DNA of 64,000 nucleotides from Nevskia soli DSM 19509 (GTDB lineage Bacteria; Pseudomonadota; Gammaproteobacteria; Nevskiales; Nevskiaceae). The stretch lies in contig NZ_KL544000.1 in assembly GCF_000711955.1 (NCBI RefSeq), positions 68,738-132,737 on the forward strand, written 5' to 3'. Each line of letters opens with the position of its first letter. Position 1 is the first letter of the stretch. The notes under the pieces are model-generated. The model was not told the DNA's origin. It saw nothing but the letters and a program-made list of their open reading frames with translations, and did not search any database. The position numbers and the translations under genes are program-made. Below are positions 41,855 through 50,161 of this stretch, in pieces.

Positions 41855-42172
41855 ATGGAATCCAAAGAGCACCGGATCGTGCCGTACGCCAAGAAAATCG
41901 TGTTGCGTTCCCGCTGGGGTTACCGCCCCGGCCTCGAAAGCCTGGTCGCCGATTTCAAAAGGGACGGGGTGTTGTTCGTCGGCGTGGTCGGCAAGGACTG
42001 CGACATCATCGAGGACATCATCGACGAGCTCTGCATCGATGGCGACAGCGACGAGGAGAGTTACGCCATGCTTACATCCAGCCATGTCGACGGCACCATC
42101 GAGGAGGCGGTGTCCTTCGCGCAGGCCCTGAGCGGGAAATATGCCGGGGCGGTGGAGGTGGTGGAGTTCTAA
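41855..42172 (+). CDS. Small acidic hypothetical protein
   Basis: A 105-residue protein reading KIVLRSRWGYRPGLESLVADFKRDGVLFVGVVGKDC, then a long acidic stretch (IIEDIIDELCIDGDSDEES) and GTIEEAVSFAQALSGKYAGAVEVVEF. A Rossmann-like alpha/beta pattern, similar to the uncharacterised DUF7684-type proteins. Its stop codon TAA immediately precedes a solo MITE-like end. It lies upstream of the Tdi1-type immunity gene; a linked immunity function is possible but not shown. Confidence 0.65.
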   Translation: MESKEHRIVPYAKKIVLRSRWGYRPGLESLVADFKRDGVLFVGVVGKDCDIIEDIIDELCIDGDSDEESYAMLTSSHVDGTIEEAVSFAQALSGKYAGAVEVVEF

Positions 42173-42202
42173 GAGCCAGTAACAGAATGAATCGCGCCTG
42201 CG
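42173..42202. mobile_element. Solo end of the MITE-like element
   Basis: GAGCCAGTAACAGAATGAAT followed by CGCGCCTGCG, one base different from the other copies, then similarity stops. It abuts the stop codon (TAA) of the preceding gene, so the element may have supplied or preserved that end. Confidence 0.7.
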
Positions 42203-42261
42203 CGACTGTCGATTGCGACTCCGGCGGGATAAACTGCCGGCAAGAAACAACGGCTACCGAG

Positions 42262-42738
42262 ATGGACGTCAACGATTACCTGCTGGAACGTGGCGAGAGC
42301 GATTGGGCGGCGCTGCTGGCCGACTGGAACTGGATCCTCCCGCCCCATTTCACCCTCTGGCTGGTCAATCGCTACGGCGACCTGTTCCTGGTGCTTCCCG
42401 ATGACGGCAGCGTCTGCATGCTCGATGTCGGCGCCGGCACCTTGCGGCGCATCGCCGACAGCCAGGAACACTTCGATACCCTGCTACGCGAGGACAACAA
42501 CGCCGGCGAGTGGTTGATGATCCCGCTGGTGGACGACTGCGTCGCCGCCGGCATGATCCTGCCCGCCGGGCACTGCTACGGCTTCAGGCAGGCACCGGCC
42601 CTTGGCGGAGCCTACGAGGTCGACAACACCGAGATCGTCGACCTCTACACCCACTACAGCGTGCTCGGCCAGCTGCATGCCCAGATCTGGGAAACGCTGC
42701 CGCGTACAGCACCGGACGCAGCGCCCGAAGCCGAATAG
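42262..42738 (+). CDS. T6SS immunity protein Tdi1-like (DUF1851)
   Basis: A 158-residue soluble protein. The N-terminal part (NWILPPHFTLWLVNRYGDLFLV) is GAD-like/DUF1851 N-terminal; the C-terminal half GHCYGFRQAPALGGAYEV then DNTEIVDLYTHYSVLGQLHAQIWE is the DUF1851/Tdi1 C-terminal motif. Tdi1 is the immunity partner of the DNase effector Tde1 of Agrobacterium. No effector or T6SS gene lies within the window, so this is an orphan immunity gene or a household DUF1851 protein. Confidence 0.7.
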   Translation: MDVNDYLLERGESDWAALLADWNWILPPHFTLWLVNRYGDLFLVLPDDGSVCMLDVGAGTLRRIADSQEHFDTLLREDNNAGEWLMIPLVDDCVAAGMILPAGHCYGFRQAPALGGAYEVDNTEIVDLYTHYSVLGQLHAQIWETLPRTAPDAAPEAE

Positions 42739-42933
42739 GCGGACTTCCATAGCCGCCGCTGCGGCACGCGGCAATACCGCCGGGCGATGCGCGCCCGCCG
42801 CAAGCGGATCGGTCCAAACCCCCGGCCCGGGCCGAACCTGACCAATGATTCATGCATCCTTTTGCGAAGCTTTGCCGATCAGTGGCACTCTGAGGCCGCC
42901 AAACGGTAGAAGAAGCGGCTTTCAGCGAAACAG

Positions 42934-43512
42934 ATGAACGATCAAGCAATACCACGAAAGATACAGAGCACCATGCAGGAACTGGAAAGCCGCGGCTTCC
43001 AGCCGCTAGGCACACGCGTGACCCAAGGCTCGGGATTGACCGGCAGGGCGCTTTCCGCGGACGGTTCGACATGGGCAGATATCGGCACGCTGCAGTCGGG
43101 CCTGCGCAATAGTTGGCGCCAATTGCTTAAAACAGGGGTACTGCGCGGGGCAGGATGCACCGCGCAGTTCACCACCGAATTCAACAACCAGACCTATCTG
43201 GTGACCACGAACTACGACCTCGCTCCATCGCCCGGAACCGGGGTCGAGCGGTTGCCGGCGGATACCGACCCGGCAGCCGTGGCGCATCGCCATATGCAGC
43301 GCATCGAACAATACATGCGCGAAAACCAGCCGTTGCGCCCGGTGATCCACGCCTGCGCCGCCGAAATCGAAGCGGCGCTGCTGCGCGCGCAAACCGTACG
43401 CAGACCGCAGCCGCTGACCGTGGCTGCCTTGCAAAATCTCGGCATGCCGCCGCATCTGGCGTTGCTGATCGCCGGGGACTGCGCCGAAACCGCGGAACCG
43501 CTGCCGCTGTAA
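42934..43512 (+). CDS. Hypothetical protein
   Basis: A 192-residue soluble protein of unknown family, beginning MNDQAIPRKIQSTMQELESRGF. It has a beta-rich middle (GCTAQFTTEFNNQTYLVTTNYDL) and a helical C-terminus with a UBA-like or HTH-like stretch (LTVAALQNLGMPPHLALLIAGD). The gap before it (42739-42933, 195 bp) holds nothing visible. Confidence 0.6.
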   Translation: MNDQAIPRKIQSTMQELESRGFQPLGTRVTQGSGLTGRALSADGSTWADIGTLQSGLRNSWRQLLKTGVLRGAGCTAQFTTEFNNQTYLVTTNYDLAPSPGTGVERLPADTDPAAVAHRHMQRIEQYMRENQPLRPVIHACAAEIEAALLRAQTVRRPQPLTVAALQNLGMPPHLALLIAGDCAETAEPLPL

Positions 43513-43540
43513 TCCGCGGCCGGATTTCGCAGCCTCGCGG

Positions 43541-44890
43541 CTACTGCGCGATCACTACCGGGGTCCCCGCCATATAGTCGACCGTCAGGTTGGCCAGGGT
43601 GCGCACGCCCAGCTTGAGCCCGCTCTCGTCCACCTTGAAGCGCGGCGAGTGATTCGGCGCGTATTCGTCGAGTGAGGCGCCCGGCTTGCGTACGCCGACA
43701 AAGACGAACAATCCCGGAATCTGCTGCTGATAGAAGGAGAAATCCTCGGCACCCATGATCACCGGCGACTCCACCAGGCCGGCGCCGCCGACGCGCCTGA
43801 GCGTGGGCAGCATGCGGGCGGTGAGCTTGGGATCGTTATAGGTGACGGGATAGGCGCTTTCCTGGCCGATATCGACATCGACGGTCGCTCCGGAAGCGGC
43901 GGCGATGTTGCTGGCGGTGCGCTGCACGTCGTCGTGCAGCTGTTGCCGCATGCCCTCGTCGAGAGCTCGCAGCGTGCCCTTGAGCGTGGCGCTGTCGGGA
44001 ATGATGTTGTTGCGCACGCCGCTGTCGAATTTGCCCACGGTCACCACCACCGGTGCCTTGGTCAGATCCATCTGGCGGCTGGTGATGGTCTGCAGGCCGA
44101 GCACGATCTGCGAACCGATGACGACGGGATCGATGCCGTTCCAGGGCATGGCGCCGTGGGTCTGCTTGCCGTGCACCACCACGGTGAAATCGTCGGCGCT
44201 GGCCATGGTGCCGCCGGCGCGATAAGCCAGCTGGCCGGTCTCGAACTTGGTCATGATGTGCAGGCCGAAGATCGCTTCGGGCTGGGGCGCGCTGGTCAGC
44301 ACGCCCTCCTTCACCATCAGCTTGGCGCCGCCTTCCTCGCCCTTCGGCGTGCCTTCCTCGGCCGGCTGGAAGATCAGCTTGACCGTACCGGGCAGCTCAT
44401 CCTTCATCTGCGCGAAGATGTGCGCCACGCCGAGCAGGATGCCCATGTGCGCATCATGGCCGCAGGCATGCATCACGCCGACGTCCTTGCCGTCATAGGT
44501 GCTGCGTACGGTGGACTTGAACGGCAGGTCCACTTCCTCCGCCACCGGCAGCGCATCCATGTCCGAGCGCAACGCCACCACCGGCCCCGGCTTGCCGCCA
44601 CGCAGAACCGCCACCACCCCGGTATGGGCGATGCCGGACTGCACTTCGTACCCCATCGCCTTGAGCTTCTTGACCAGGTACTTCTCCGTCTCGAACTCGC
44701 GGTTGGAGAGCTCCGGGTGCTGGTGCAGGTAGCGGCGATTGGCGATGACCTCCGGCTCTACTGTATCGGCCAGCTGATCGATCTTCGCCTGCAGGGCGGC
44801 GACATTGGTCTGCGCCTGCGCCGCGGCGGACAACAGCACACCGCCGCATGCGGCCAGCAACGAGAGAGACTTCGAGAGCTTCGGATTCAT
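43541..44890 (-). CDS. Exported M20 family amidohydrolase/carboxypeptidase
   Basis: A 449-residue enzyme with a signal peptide (LLAACGGVLLSAAAQAQ) and the M20D (hippurate hydrolase/indole-acetyl-amino-acid amidohydrolase) pattern. RRYLHQHPELSNREFET is the family opening; ALRSDMDALPV and HACGHDAHMGILLG hold the metal Asp/His; FQPAEEGTPKGEEGG has the catalytic Glu pair; VIMGAEDFSFY and NHSPRFKVDE close the site. It hydrolyses N-acyl amino acids or similar amides in the periplasm. The ATG at 44890 fits the signal peptide. Confidence 0.9.
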   Translation of the reverse strand: MNPKLSKSLSLLAACGGVLLSAAAQAQTNVAALQAKIDQLADTVEPEVIANRRYLHQHPELSNREFETEKYLVKKLKAMGYEVQSGIAHTGVVAVLRGGKPGPVVALRSDMDALPVAEEVDLPFKSTVRSTYDGKDVGVMHACGHDAHMGILLGVAHIFAQMKDELPGTVKLIFQPAEEGTPKGEEGGAKLMVKEGVLTSAPQPEAIFGLHIMTKFETGQLAYRAGGTMASADDFTVVVHGKQTHGAMPWNGIDPVVIGSQIVLGLQTITSRQMDLTKAPVVVTVGKFDSGVRNNIIPDSATLKGTLRALDEGMRQQLHDDVQRTASNIAAASGATVDVDIGQESAYPVTYNDPKLTARMLPTLRRVGGAGLVESPVIMGAEDFSFYQQQIPGLFVFVGVRKPGASLDEYAPNHSPRFKVDESGLKLGVRTLANLTVDYMAGTPVVIAQ

Positions 44891-45053
44891 GGGCGATTCG
44901 CTTCCTGGAGTGGGCGGCATCGGGGAAAGCGGTCGCCGCCGCGCGAACATCGTCGCGCCGGACAGGTGCGCCTGCCCTTGCCGGCAACCCGAACTCCCCT
45001 CCAGCCAATGCCCGCATCCTAGCAGCGCACCGGCGCCGATGTCCCGGAGCAAA

Positions 45054-45605
45054 CTACGCCTTGGCCAGATCCAGTACCAGGCAGGTGGTGGTGCAATGCG
45101 CATACAGCCGCCCCGAAGGATCGGTGATGCGCCCTTCGGCCAGGGCCACGCGGTTGCCGGCCTGGATCACCTTGCCCTCGGCGCGGACCGGCCCGGTGTC
45201 CTTGGTCAGGCCACGCACGTAGTTCACTTTCAGTTCCAGCGTGGTGTATCCCTTCCCCGCCGGCATTGCCGTATGCACCGCGCAGCCGACGCAGGAATCG
45301 AGCAGGGTAGCGATCCAGCCGCCATGCACGCTGCCGATGGGATTGTAGAAATCGAAGGTCGGCGTGCCCTGGAATACCGCCCGGCCCTGCGACACTTCGA
45401 CCAGCAGGAAGCCGAGCGAGCGGGCGATCGGCGGCACCGGCAGGGCGCCGTCGATGATCGCCTGCATCAATTCGAGGCCGGGCCGCTGCGCCAGCTGTTC
45501 CGGCGGGATGATGTCGGTACCGCTGACGCGCCCGCGCACCGCGGCTTCGCGCTCCATCCACTGGGCGAGGATCTGCTGCGTCGCCGGGTCCGGCTGGCCT
45601 TTCAT
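45054..45605 (-). CDS. PaaI-type thioesterase
   Basis: A 183-residue hot-dog thioesterase. The active-site segment NPIGSVHGGWIATLLDSCVG contains HGGW and the catalytic Asp; YTTLELKVNYVRGL and TCLVLDLA are further strands. An N-terminal extension of about 50 residues precedes the fold. It is divergent from the MarR gene with a palindrome between them, so MarR regulation is likely. It probably cleaves an aromatic or medium-chain acyl-CoA. Confidence 0.88.
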   Translation of the reverse strand: MKGQPDPATQQILAQWMEREAAVRGRVSGTDIIPPEQLAQRPGLELMQAIIDGALPVPPIARSLGFLLVEVSQGRAVFQGTPTFDFYNPIGSVHGGWIATLLDSCVGCAVHTAMPAGKGYTTLELKVNYVRGLTKDTGPVRAEGKVIQAGNRVALAEGRITDPSGRLYAHCTTTCLVLDLAKA

Positions 45606-45636
45606 GAACGGGTTCCTGTCGTGTGCGTCTTAATTC

Positions 45637-45648
45637 GTGCATATACAC
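45637..45648. promoter_or_regulatory. Palindrome between thioesterase and marR genes
   Basis: GTGCATATACAC, nearly symmetric, in the 78-bp gap between the divergent genes, followed by TATATT (45649-45654), a possible -10 box for the marR gene. A likely MarR operator by position. Confidence 0.4.
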
Positions 45649-45683
45649 TATATTGAGCGAATCCAAGGCCCGCAAGACGCCCC

Positions 45684-46163
45684 ATGAGCCAACCCGACGC
45701 ACCGCCGCCCATCATCCGGGGCTGCACCTGCTTCCGCCTGCGGCGGCTGACCCGGCGCGTGACACAGCACTACGACACCCACCTCGCCCGCGCCGGCCTG
45801 CGGGTCACCCAGTACAGCCTGCTCGGCATGCTGTTGCGCGCGGATTCGCTGACCCTGTCCGAACTCGCCGCGCGCATGGAGATGGACCGCACCACGCTGA
45901 CGCGCAACCTCGGCCCGCTGCAAAACGCCGGCTGGGTGGAAGTGGTGCGCGGCAAGGACGCGCGCAGCCGCGCGGTGCAGCTCACCGACGCCGGCCGCGC
46001 CGCCTGGGACAAGGCCAAGCCGCATTGGCGCCAGGCGCAGGACCAGCTGAATACCGCCCTGGGCGAGGAAACCGTCGCCGAATTGCACGGCCTGCTCGAC
46101 GGCACGCTGGCGCGCTTTCACCTGGCCCTGGATGAAGCGCCGGCTGCCGCTGCCGGGGGCTGA
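45684..46163 (+). CDS. MarR-family regulator
   Basis: A 159-residue winged-helix regulator. CFRLRRLTRRVTQHYDTHLARAGL is the dimer helix; LSELAARMEMDRTTLTRNLGPLQ is the DNA-recognition helix pair; GWVEVVRGKDARSRAVQLTDAG forms the wing with the family DxR. It is divergent from a PaaI-type thioesterase gene, its probable target. The effector may be a phenolic or aromatic acid as for many MarR proteins. Confidence 0.9.
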   Translation: MSQPDAPPPIIRGCTCFRLRRLTRRVTQHYDTHLARAGLRVTQYSLLGMLLRADSLTLSELAARMEMDRTTLTRNLGPLQNAGWVEVVRGKDARSRAVQLTDAGRAAWDKAKPHWRQAQDQLNTALGEETVAELHGLLDGTLARFHLALDEAPAAAAGG

Positions 46164-46243
46164 ATCCGGTCCGCCGCATTGCAGTCCGGGCCCGCTTGAG
46201 CTATCTAAGAGGCGAGGCCGCCAGCATCCCGGGGAGTGCATAG

Positions 46244-46639
46244 ATGAGCGCGTCGTCGAACCAGACCGAAACCGACATGGAACCGCAGCCGTTATTCCGC
46301 TCCAACAACGAAATCGCGGTACACGTCGCCAACCTGGAAAAAGCGGAGCACTTCTACGGCGAAGTCCTCGGCTTCCGGCTGCTGGCCAAGACCACGCGCC
46401 AGCTCGAATTCGACACCGGCAAGCTGCGCCTTTACGTCAACCTCGACAGCCGGCCGCTGACCAGCTTCGTGCCTTCGTTCGACGTGGCGGACCGCGAGGC
46501 GGCGCGCGAATACCTGGAAGGCGCCGGCTGCAAGCCGGTGCATATCGCCACCCATCCGGGCCTGTACTACATGCGCGATCCCTTCGGCCTGCTGTTCGAC
46601 CTGGTCGAACGCAATCCCGATTCCGCCATTACCCCCTAG
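46244..46639 (+). CDS. VOC (glyoxalase/bleomycin-resistance) superfamily protein
   Basis: A 131-residue protein with one VOC beta-alpha-beta-beta-beta unit pair: EIAVHVANLEKAEHFYGEVLGFRLL, then TRQLEFDTGKLRLYVN, and a second half ending YYMRDPFGLLFDLVE. DPFG is the usual last motif. It likely binds a metal and a small molecule; its substrate is unknown. A good ribosome site (GGGGAG) precedes the ATG. Its 3-prime end overlaps the TetR gene by 11 bp. Confidence 0.85.
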   Translation: MSASSNQTETDMEPQPLFRSNNEIAVHVANLEKAEHFYGEVLGFRLLAKTTRQLEFDTGKLRLYVNLDSRPLTSFVPSFDVADREAAREYLEGAGCKPVHIATHPGLYYMRDPFGLLFDLVERNPDSAITP

Positions 46640-47201
46640 GGAGTGCCTGCAGCAGGCGCCGCTCCTGGCGCCGCATGATGCGCCCGAAGGCCGCCTCGTC
46701 GTTGGCCGCGCGCGCCAGCACCAGGGCGCCCTGGATCACCGCCACGACATCCTCCGACTGCGCGCGCGCCTCGGCGGCGCCCATGCCCGCGCGACGCAGG
46801 ACGACGGCAAGGGCATCGACCCACTCGGCGAAATAGTCCTTCACGCAGGCCGCGAAGCGATCCCTCGAATCGGCCAGGGCGAAGGCGCCGATCAGGCAGA
46901 CGCGGCGCCCCGAATGGAAATACTGGTCCACCACGCGGAACATCTCGCGGATGCCGGCCTGGGGCTCCGCCGCCCGGCGCAGCGGCGTGAACACCTCGTC
47001 GCGAAACCAGGCGTCGATATGGTCCAGCACCGCCTGCGCCATCTCTTCCTTGCCGCCAGGGAAGAAGTTGTAGAGGCTGCCTTTGCCCAGGCCGGTGGCC
47101 GCGCCGATCAGCGACAGCGATGCACCCTCGAAGCCGTGCGTGCGGAAGACTTCCGCCAGCGCGGGGATCGCATCCTTGCGTTCACCGATCGTGCGCGGCA
47201 T
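46629..47201 (-). CDS. TetR-family regulator
   Basis: A 190-residue repressor: helix-turn-helix at about 8-50 (IPALAEVFRTHGFEGASLSLIGAATGLGKGSLYNFFPGGK), then the effector-binding helices with a C-terminal domain like YxaF/LmrA-type (TetR_C_33-like) proteins. It follows the DUF1348 gene by 15 bp, so both form one operon with the palindromic operator upstream at 47709-47743. It most probably represses that operon and itself. Confidence 0.88.
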   Translation of the reverse strand: MPRTIGERKDAIPALAEVFRTHGFEGASLSLIGAATGLGKGSLYNFFPGGKEEMAQAVLDHIDAWFRDEVFTPLRRAAEPQAGIREMFRVVDQYFHSGRRVCLIGAFALADSRDRFAACVKDYFAEWVDALAVVLRRAGMGAAEARAQSEDVVAVIQGALVLARAANDEAAFGRIMRRQERRLLQALPRG

Positions 47202-47216
47202 CGGCGTCCCTTTTTC

Positions 47217-47687
47217 CTACATACCCAGTTCGGTCAGGCCGGGGAAGTCCGCCGGGCGCGGCCCGAGCGTCGGCCAGGTGAACTTGCGCTCGCTTTCCTT
47301 GATCGACACGTCGTTGATGCTGGCCTCGCGGCGCTGCATCAGGCCGTTCGCGTCGAACTCCCACTGCTCGTTGCCGTAGGCGCGGAACCAGTTGCCGGAG
47401 TCGTCGCGGTACTCGTACTGGAAACGCACGGCGATGTGGTTGTCGCTGTAGGCCCAGACTTCCTTGATCAGGCGGTATTCCAGTTCGCGCGCCCACTTGC
47501 GGGTGAGGAATTCGACGATGGCCGGCCGGCCGACGAGGAATTCGGCGCGATTGCGCCAATGGCTGTCCTCGGTATACGCCAGCGACACGCGCTGGGGATC
47601 GCGGGTATTCCACGCATCCTCGGCCATGCGGGCCTTCTGCGCGGCGGTTTCACGGGTGAAGGGGGGAAGCGGGGGACGTGCGCTCAC
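47217..47687 (-). CDS. DUF1348 (NTF2-like) protein
   Basis: A 156-residue soluble protein of the DUF1348 family, whose fold is SnoaL/NTF2-like. PLPPFTRETAAQKARMAEDAWN, YTEDSHWRNRAEFLVGR, AYSDNHIAVRFQYEYRDDSGNWFRAYGNEQWEF (in parts) and NDVSIKESERKF are all characteristic. GTG start at 47687 with AGGAGC upstream. Such proteins are probably enzymes or binding proteins of unknown role; genes like it often sit next to TetR repressors, as here. Confidence 0.9.
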   Translation of the reverse strand: MSARPPLPPFTRETAAQKARMAEDAWNTRDPQRVSLAYTEDSHWRNRAEFLVGRPAIVEFLTRKWARELEYRLIKEVWAYSDNHIAVRFQYEYRDDSGNWFRAYGNEQWEFDANGLMQRREASINDVSIKESERKFTWPTLGPRPADFPGLTELGM

Positions 47688-47708
47688 GATCGATGCTCCT
47701 GGCTGGTT

Positions 47709-47743
47709 TGTACCGATAGGTACATATTGTACCTATCGGTACA
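47709..47743. promoter_or_regulatory. 35-bp perfect TetR-type operator
   Basis: TGTACCGATAGGTAC (47709-47723), five-base spacer ATATT, then its exact reverse complement GTACCTATCGGTACA (47729-47743). Each arm is itself an imperfect palindrome, so two dimers could bind side by side. It lies 22 bp before the DUF1348 start and is almost certainly the operator of the TetR product. Confidence 0.85.
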
Positions 47744-47801
47744 ATATGTCCAGCACCCGGACAGGGACCCGGCATGCGACAGGGAATTTGACCGGCGTGG
47801 A

Positions 47802-48611
47802 TCACTCATTTTCCGCATGCACCCCTTCGATCGAGGCCGCCGCGCGGAAGTAGCGGCTCGGCGGCGCGCCCAGTGCGCGCCGGAACATGCTGGTAAAGGC
47901 CGCCGGGCTGTCGTAGCCGAGATCCAGCGCCACCGTGGTCACCGCCACCCCGGCCGCCAGCCGCGGCAGGGCCGCGAACAGGCAAGCCTGCTGGCGCCAG
48001 GCGCCGAAGCTCATGCCGGTCTCGGCGCGGAAATGGCGGGTGAAGGCGCGGCGGCTCATCTGCAGCGCCTTGCTCCAGTGCTCGATGGTGTCGTGCGGCG
48101 TGGGTTGTTCCAGCAGGCGCCGGCAGCGCCGCGCGAGGCGCCGCTCCTGCGGGAACGGCAGGGACAGCGGCAGCACCGGCAGCCGCCGCGCCTCCAGCAG
48201 CAGCAGGGCCATGACCAGGCCGTCGCGTCCGTCGAGTTCGTAGTGCAGCGGCACGTCCACCGCCTCGAGCAGCAGGCTGCGCATCAGCGGCGTCATGCCC
48301 AGCACCTGGCAGCTCTGCGGCAGGCCGTCGATGGCGTCGGGCCAGACGTAGGCGCTGCGCGTGCTCACCGCGCCGGACAGGACGTGCACATTGTGGACTT
48401 CACCCGACGGCAGCCACACCGCGCGCTCCGGCGGCACCACCCAGGCGCCGTGGCGGGTGCTGACGCTCATCACACCCGTGGCGCCGTAAAGCAGTTGCGC
48501 GCGGCGGTGGCTGTGCGGATTACTGACGTACCCAGCCGGATATTCGTTGCCGATCGCCACCACGGCGCGCGGCACCGTATCGAATTCGGGGGAATACCAG
48601 GTGTTACGCAC
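47802..48611 (-). CDS. AraC-family regulator
   Basis: A 269-residue regulator starting with GTG. The N-terminal cupin-like sensor has PHSHRRAQLLYGATGVMSV and WVVPPERAVWLPSGEVH (in parts). The C-terminal DNA-binding part (about 180-262) has the two AraC helix-turn-helix units: WSKALQMSRRAFTRHFRAETGMSF and TTVALDLGYDSPAAFTSMFRRALG. It is divergent from fsr, the presumed target. The inducer is unknown. Confidence 0.9.
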   Translation of the reverse strand: MRNTWYSPEFDTVPRAVVAIGNEYPAGYVSNPHSHRRAQLLYGATGVMSVSTRHGAWVVPPERAVWLPSGEVHNVHVLSGAVSTRSAYVWPDAIDGLPQSCQVLGMTPLMRSLLLEAVDVPLHYELDGRDGLVMALLLLEARRLPVLPLSLPFPQERRLARRCRRLLEQPTPHDTIEHWSKALQMSRRAFTRHFRAETGMSFGAWRQQACLFAALPRLAAGVAVTTVALDLGYDSPAAFTSMFRRALGAPPSRYFRAAASIEGVHAENE

Positions 48612-48772
48612 AGTTCGCTTTCATTCCGGTTCCAGGCGCCGGTCTGGAGGTCATTTGGCCCACTCTCGATGTAAGGTGACCCACCAACGCAAGCAGGCCT
48701 GATTCTAGCGCGTATCCTGCCGCGGCGTCCCGCCCCCCGCGGAGACGCTGGCAACAACCAGGAGAAGTCCCC

Positions 48773-50038
48773 GTGAGCGAAACCGCCGCCGCCCTGTCCG
48801 CCGGAGCCCCGGCCGCCAGATCCGCCGAATCGACCGTCCCGACAGCGCACACCACGGTATTCAGCGTCATCGCCGCGATCAGCGTCTGCCACCTGCTCAA
48901 CGACCTGATGCAGGCCCTGATGCCGGCGATGTACCCGATGCTGAAGGACTCCTACGCGCTCAGCTTCGGCCAGATCGGCCTGCTGACCTTCACCTACCAG
49001 ATCACCGCCTCGCTGCTGCAGCCGCTGATCGGCGCCTACACCGACCGCAAGCCGCGGCCGTATTCGCTGGTAGCGGGCATGGCCTTCACCCTGGTCGGGC
49101 TGCTGCTGCTGGCCAAGGCCGGCGGCTTCGGCTGGCTGCTGCTGGCGGCGTCCCTGGTCGGCACCGGCTCCTCGGTGTTCCACCCGGAATCGTCGCGGGT
49201 GGCGCGCATGGCCGCGGGCGGGCGGCACGGCCTGGCCCAGTCGCTGTTCCAGGTGGGCGGCAATCTCGGCTCCGCCATCGGCCCGCTGCTGGCGGCCCTG
49301 ATCATCCTGCCGCGCGGCCAGGGCAGCGTGGCCTGGTTCTGCCTCGCCGCCATGCTGGGAATGATCATCACCGCCAACCTGGGCCGCTGGTACCGCCATC
49401 ACGGCCTGGCGCGGCTGAAGCCGAAAGGCGCGGCCGCCGCCCACGTGGAATTGCCGCCGGCCCGGGTGCGCAAAGCCATCGCCGTGCTGCTGGCGCTGAT
49501 CTTCTCCAAGTTCTTCTATCTGGCCAGCATCACCAGCTACTACACCTTCTATCTGATCGACCATTTCCAGGTATCGGTGCGCAGCGCGCAGCTGTATCTG
49601 TTCGTGTTCACCGGCGCGGTGGCGGTGGGCACCATCATCGGCGGCCCGCTGGGCGACCGTTTCGGCCGCAAGCGCATCATCTGGGCCTCGATCCTGGGCG
49701 TGTTGCCATTCAGCCTGGCACTGCCCCACGCCAGCCTGCTGTGGACCGGGCTGCTGACCGTGCCGATCGGCGTGATCCTGGCGTCCGCCTTCCCCGCCAT
49801 CGTGGTGTATGCGCAGGAACTGATGCCCGGCAAGACCGGCACCGTGGCGGGGCTGTTCTTCGGCTTCGCCTTCGGCATGGGCGGCATCGGCGCGGCGGTG
49901 CTGGGCGTGCTGGCCGACCGCACCAGCATCGGCTTCGTCTACCAGGTCTGCGCCTTCCTGCCGCTGATCGGCCTGCTGGCCGGGCTGCTGCCGGACGTCG
50001 AAAGCGGCTACCAGCAGGGCAAGGCCAAGGCGGCCTGA
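48773..50038 (+). CDS. fsr: MFS transporter, fosmidomycin-resistance protein Fsr
   Basis: A 421-residue 12-helix major facilitator efflux pump. The stretches HLLNDLMQALMPAMYP, GTGSSVFHPESSRVARMA and GGRHGLAQSLFQVGGNLGS are nearly identical to E. coli Fsr, which exports fosmidomycin. GTG start at 48773 with AGGAGAAG upstream. The AraC-type gene divergent from it probably controls it; tehA follows on the same strand. Confidence 0.93.
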   Translation: MSETAAALSAGAPAARSAESTVPTAHTTVFSVIAAISVCHLLNDLMQALMPAMYPMLKDSYALSFGQIGLLTFTYQITASLLQPLIGAYTDRKPRPYSLVAGMAFTLVGLLLLAKAGGFGWLLLAASLVGTGSSVFHPESSRVARMAAGGRHGLAQSLFQVGGNLGSAIGPLLAALIILPRGQGSVAWFCLAAMLGMIITANLGRWYRHHGLARLKPKGAAAAHVELPPARVRKAIAVLLALIFSKFFYLASITSYYTFYLIDHFQVSVRSAQLYLFVFTGAVAVGTIIGGPLGDRFGRKRIIWASILGVLPFSLALPHASLLWTGLLTVPIGVILASAFPAIVVYAQELMPGKTGTVAGLFFGFAFGMGGIGAAVLGVLADRTSIGFVYQVCAFLPLIGLLAGLLPDVESGYQQGKAKAA

Positions 50039-50161
50039 CGCGGAGATTGAGACGATCGGGCAGAAAATCGGGATGGAATGCCATTCATCGGCTTAGCGCA
50101 GCGCCGTAAATTGGTCCCATCGACAGGTCGCCCGGAATCGCGGCCGCCATGGGAGCATTCG

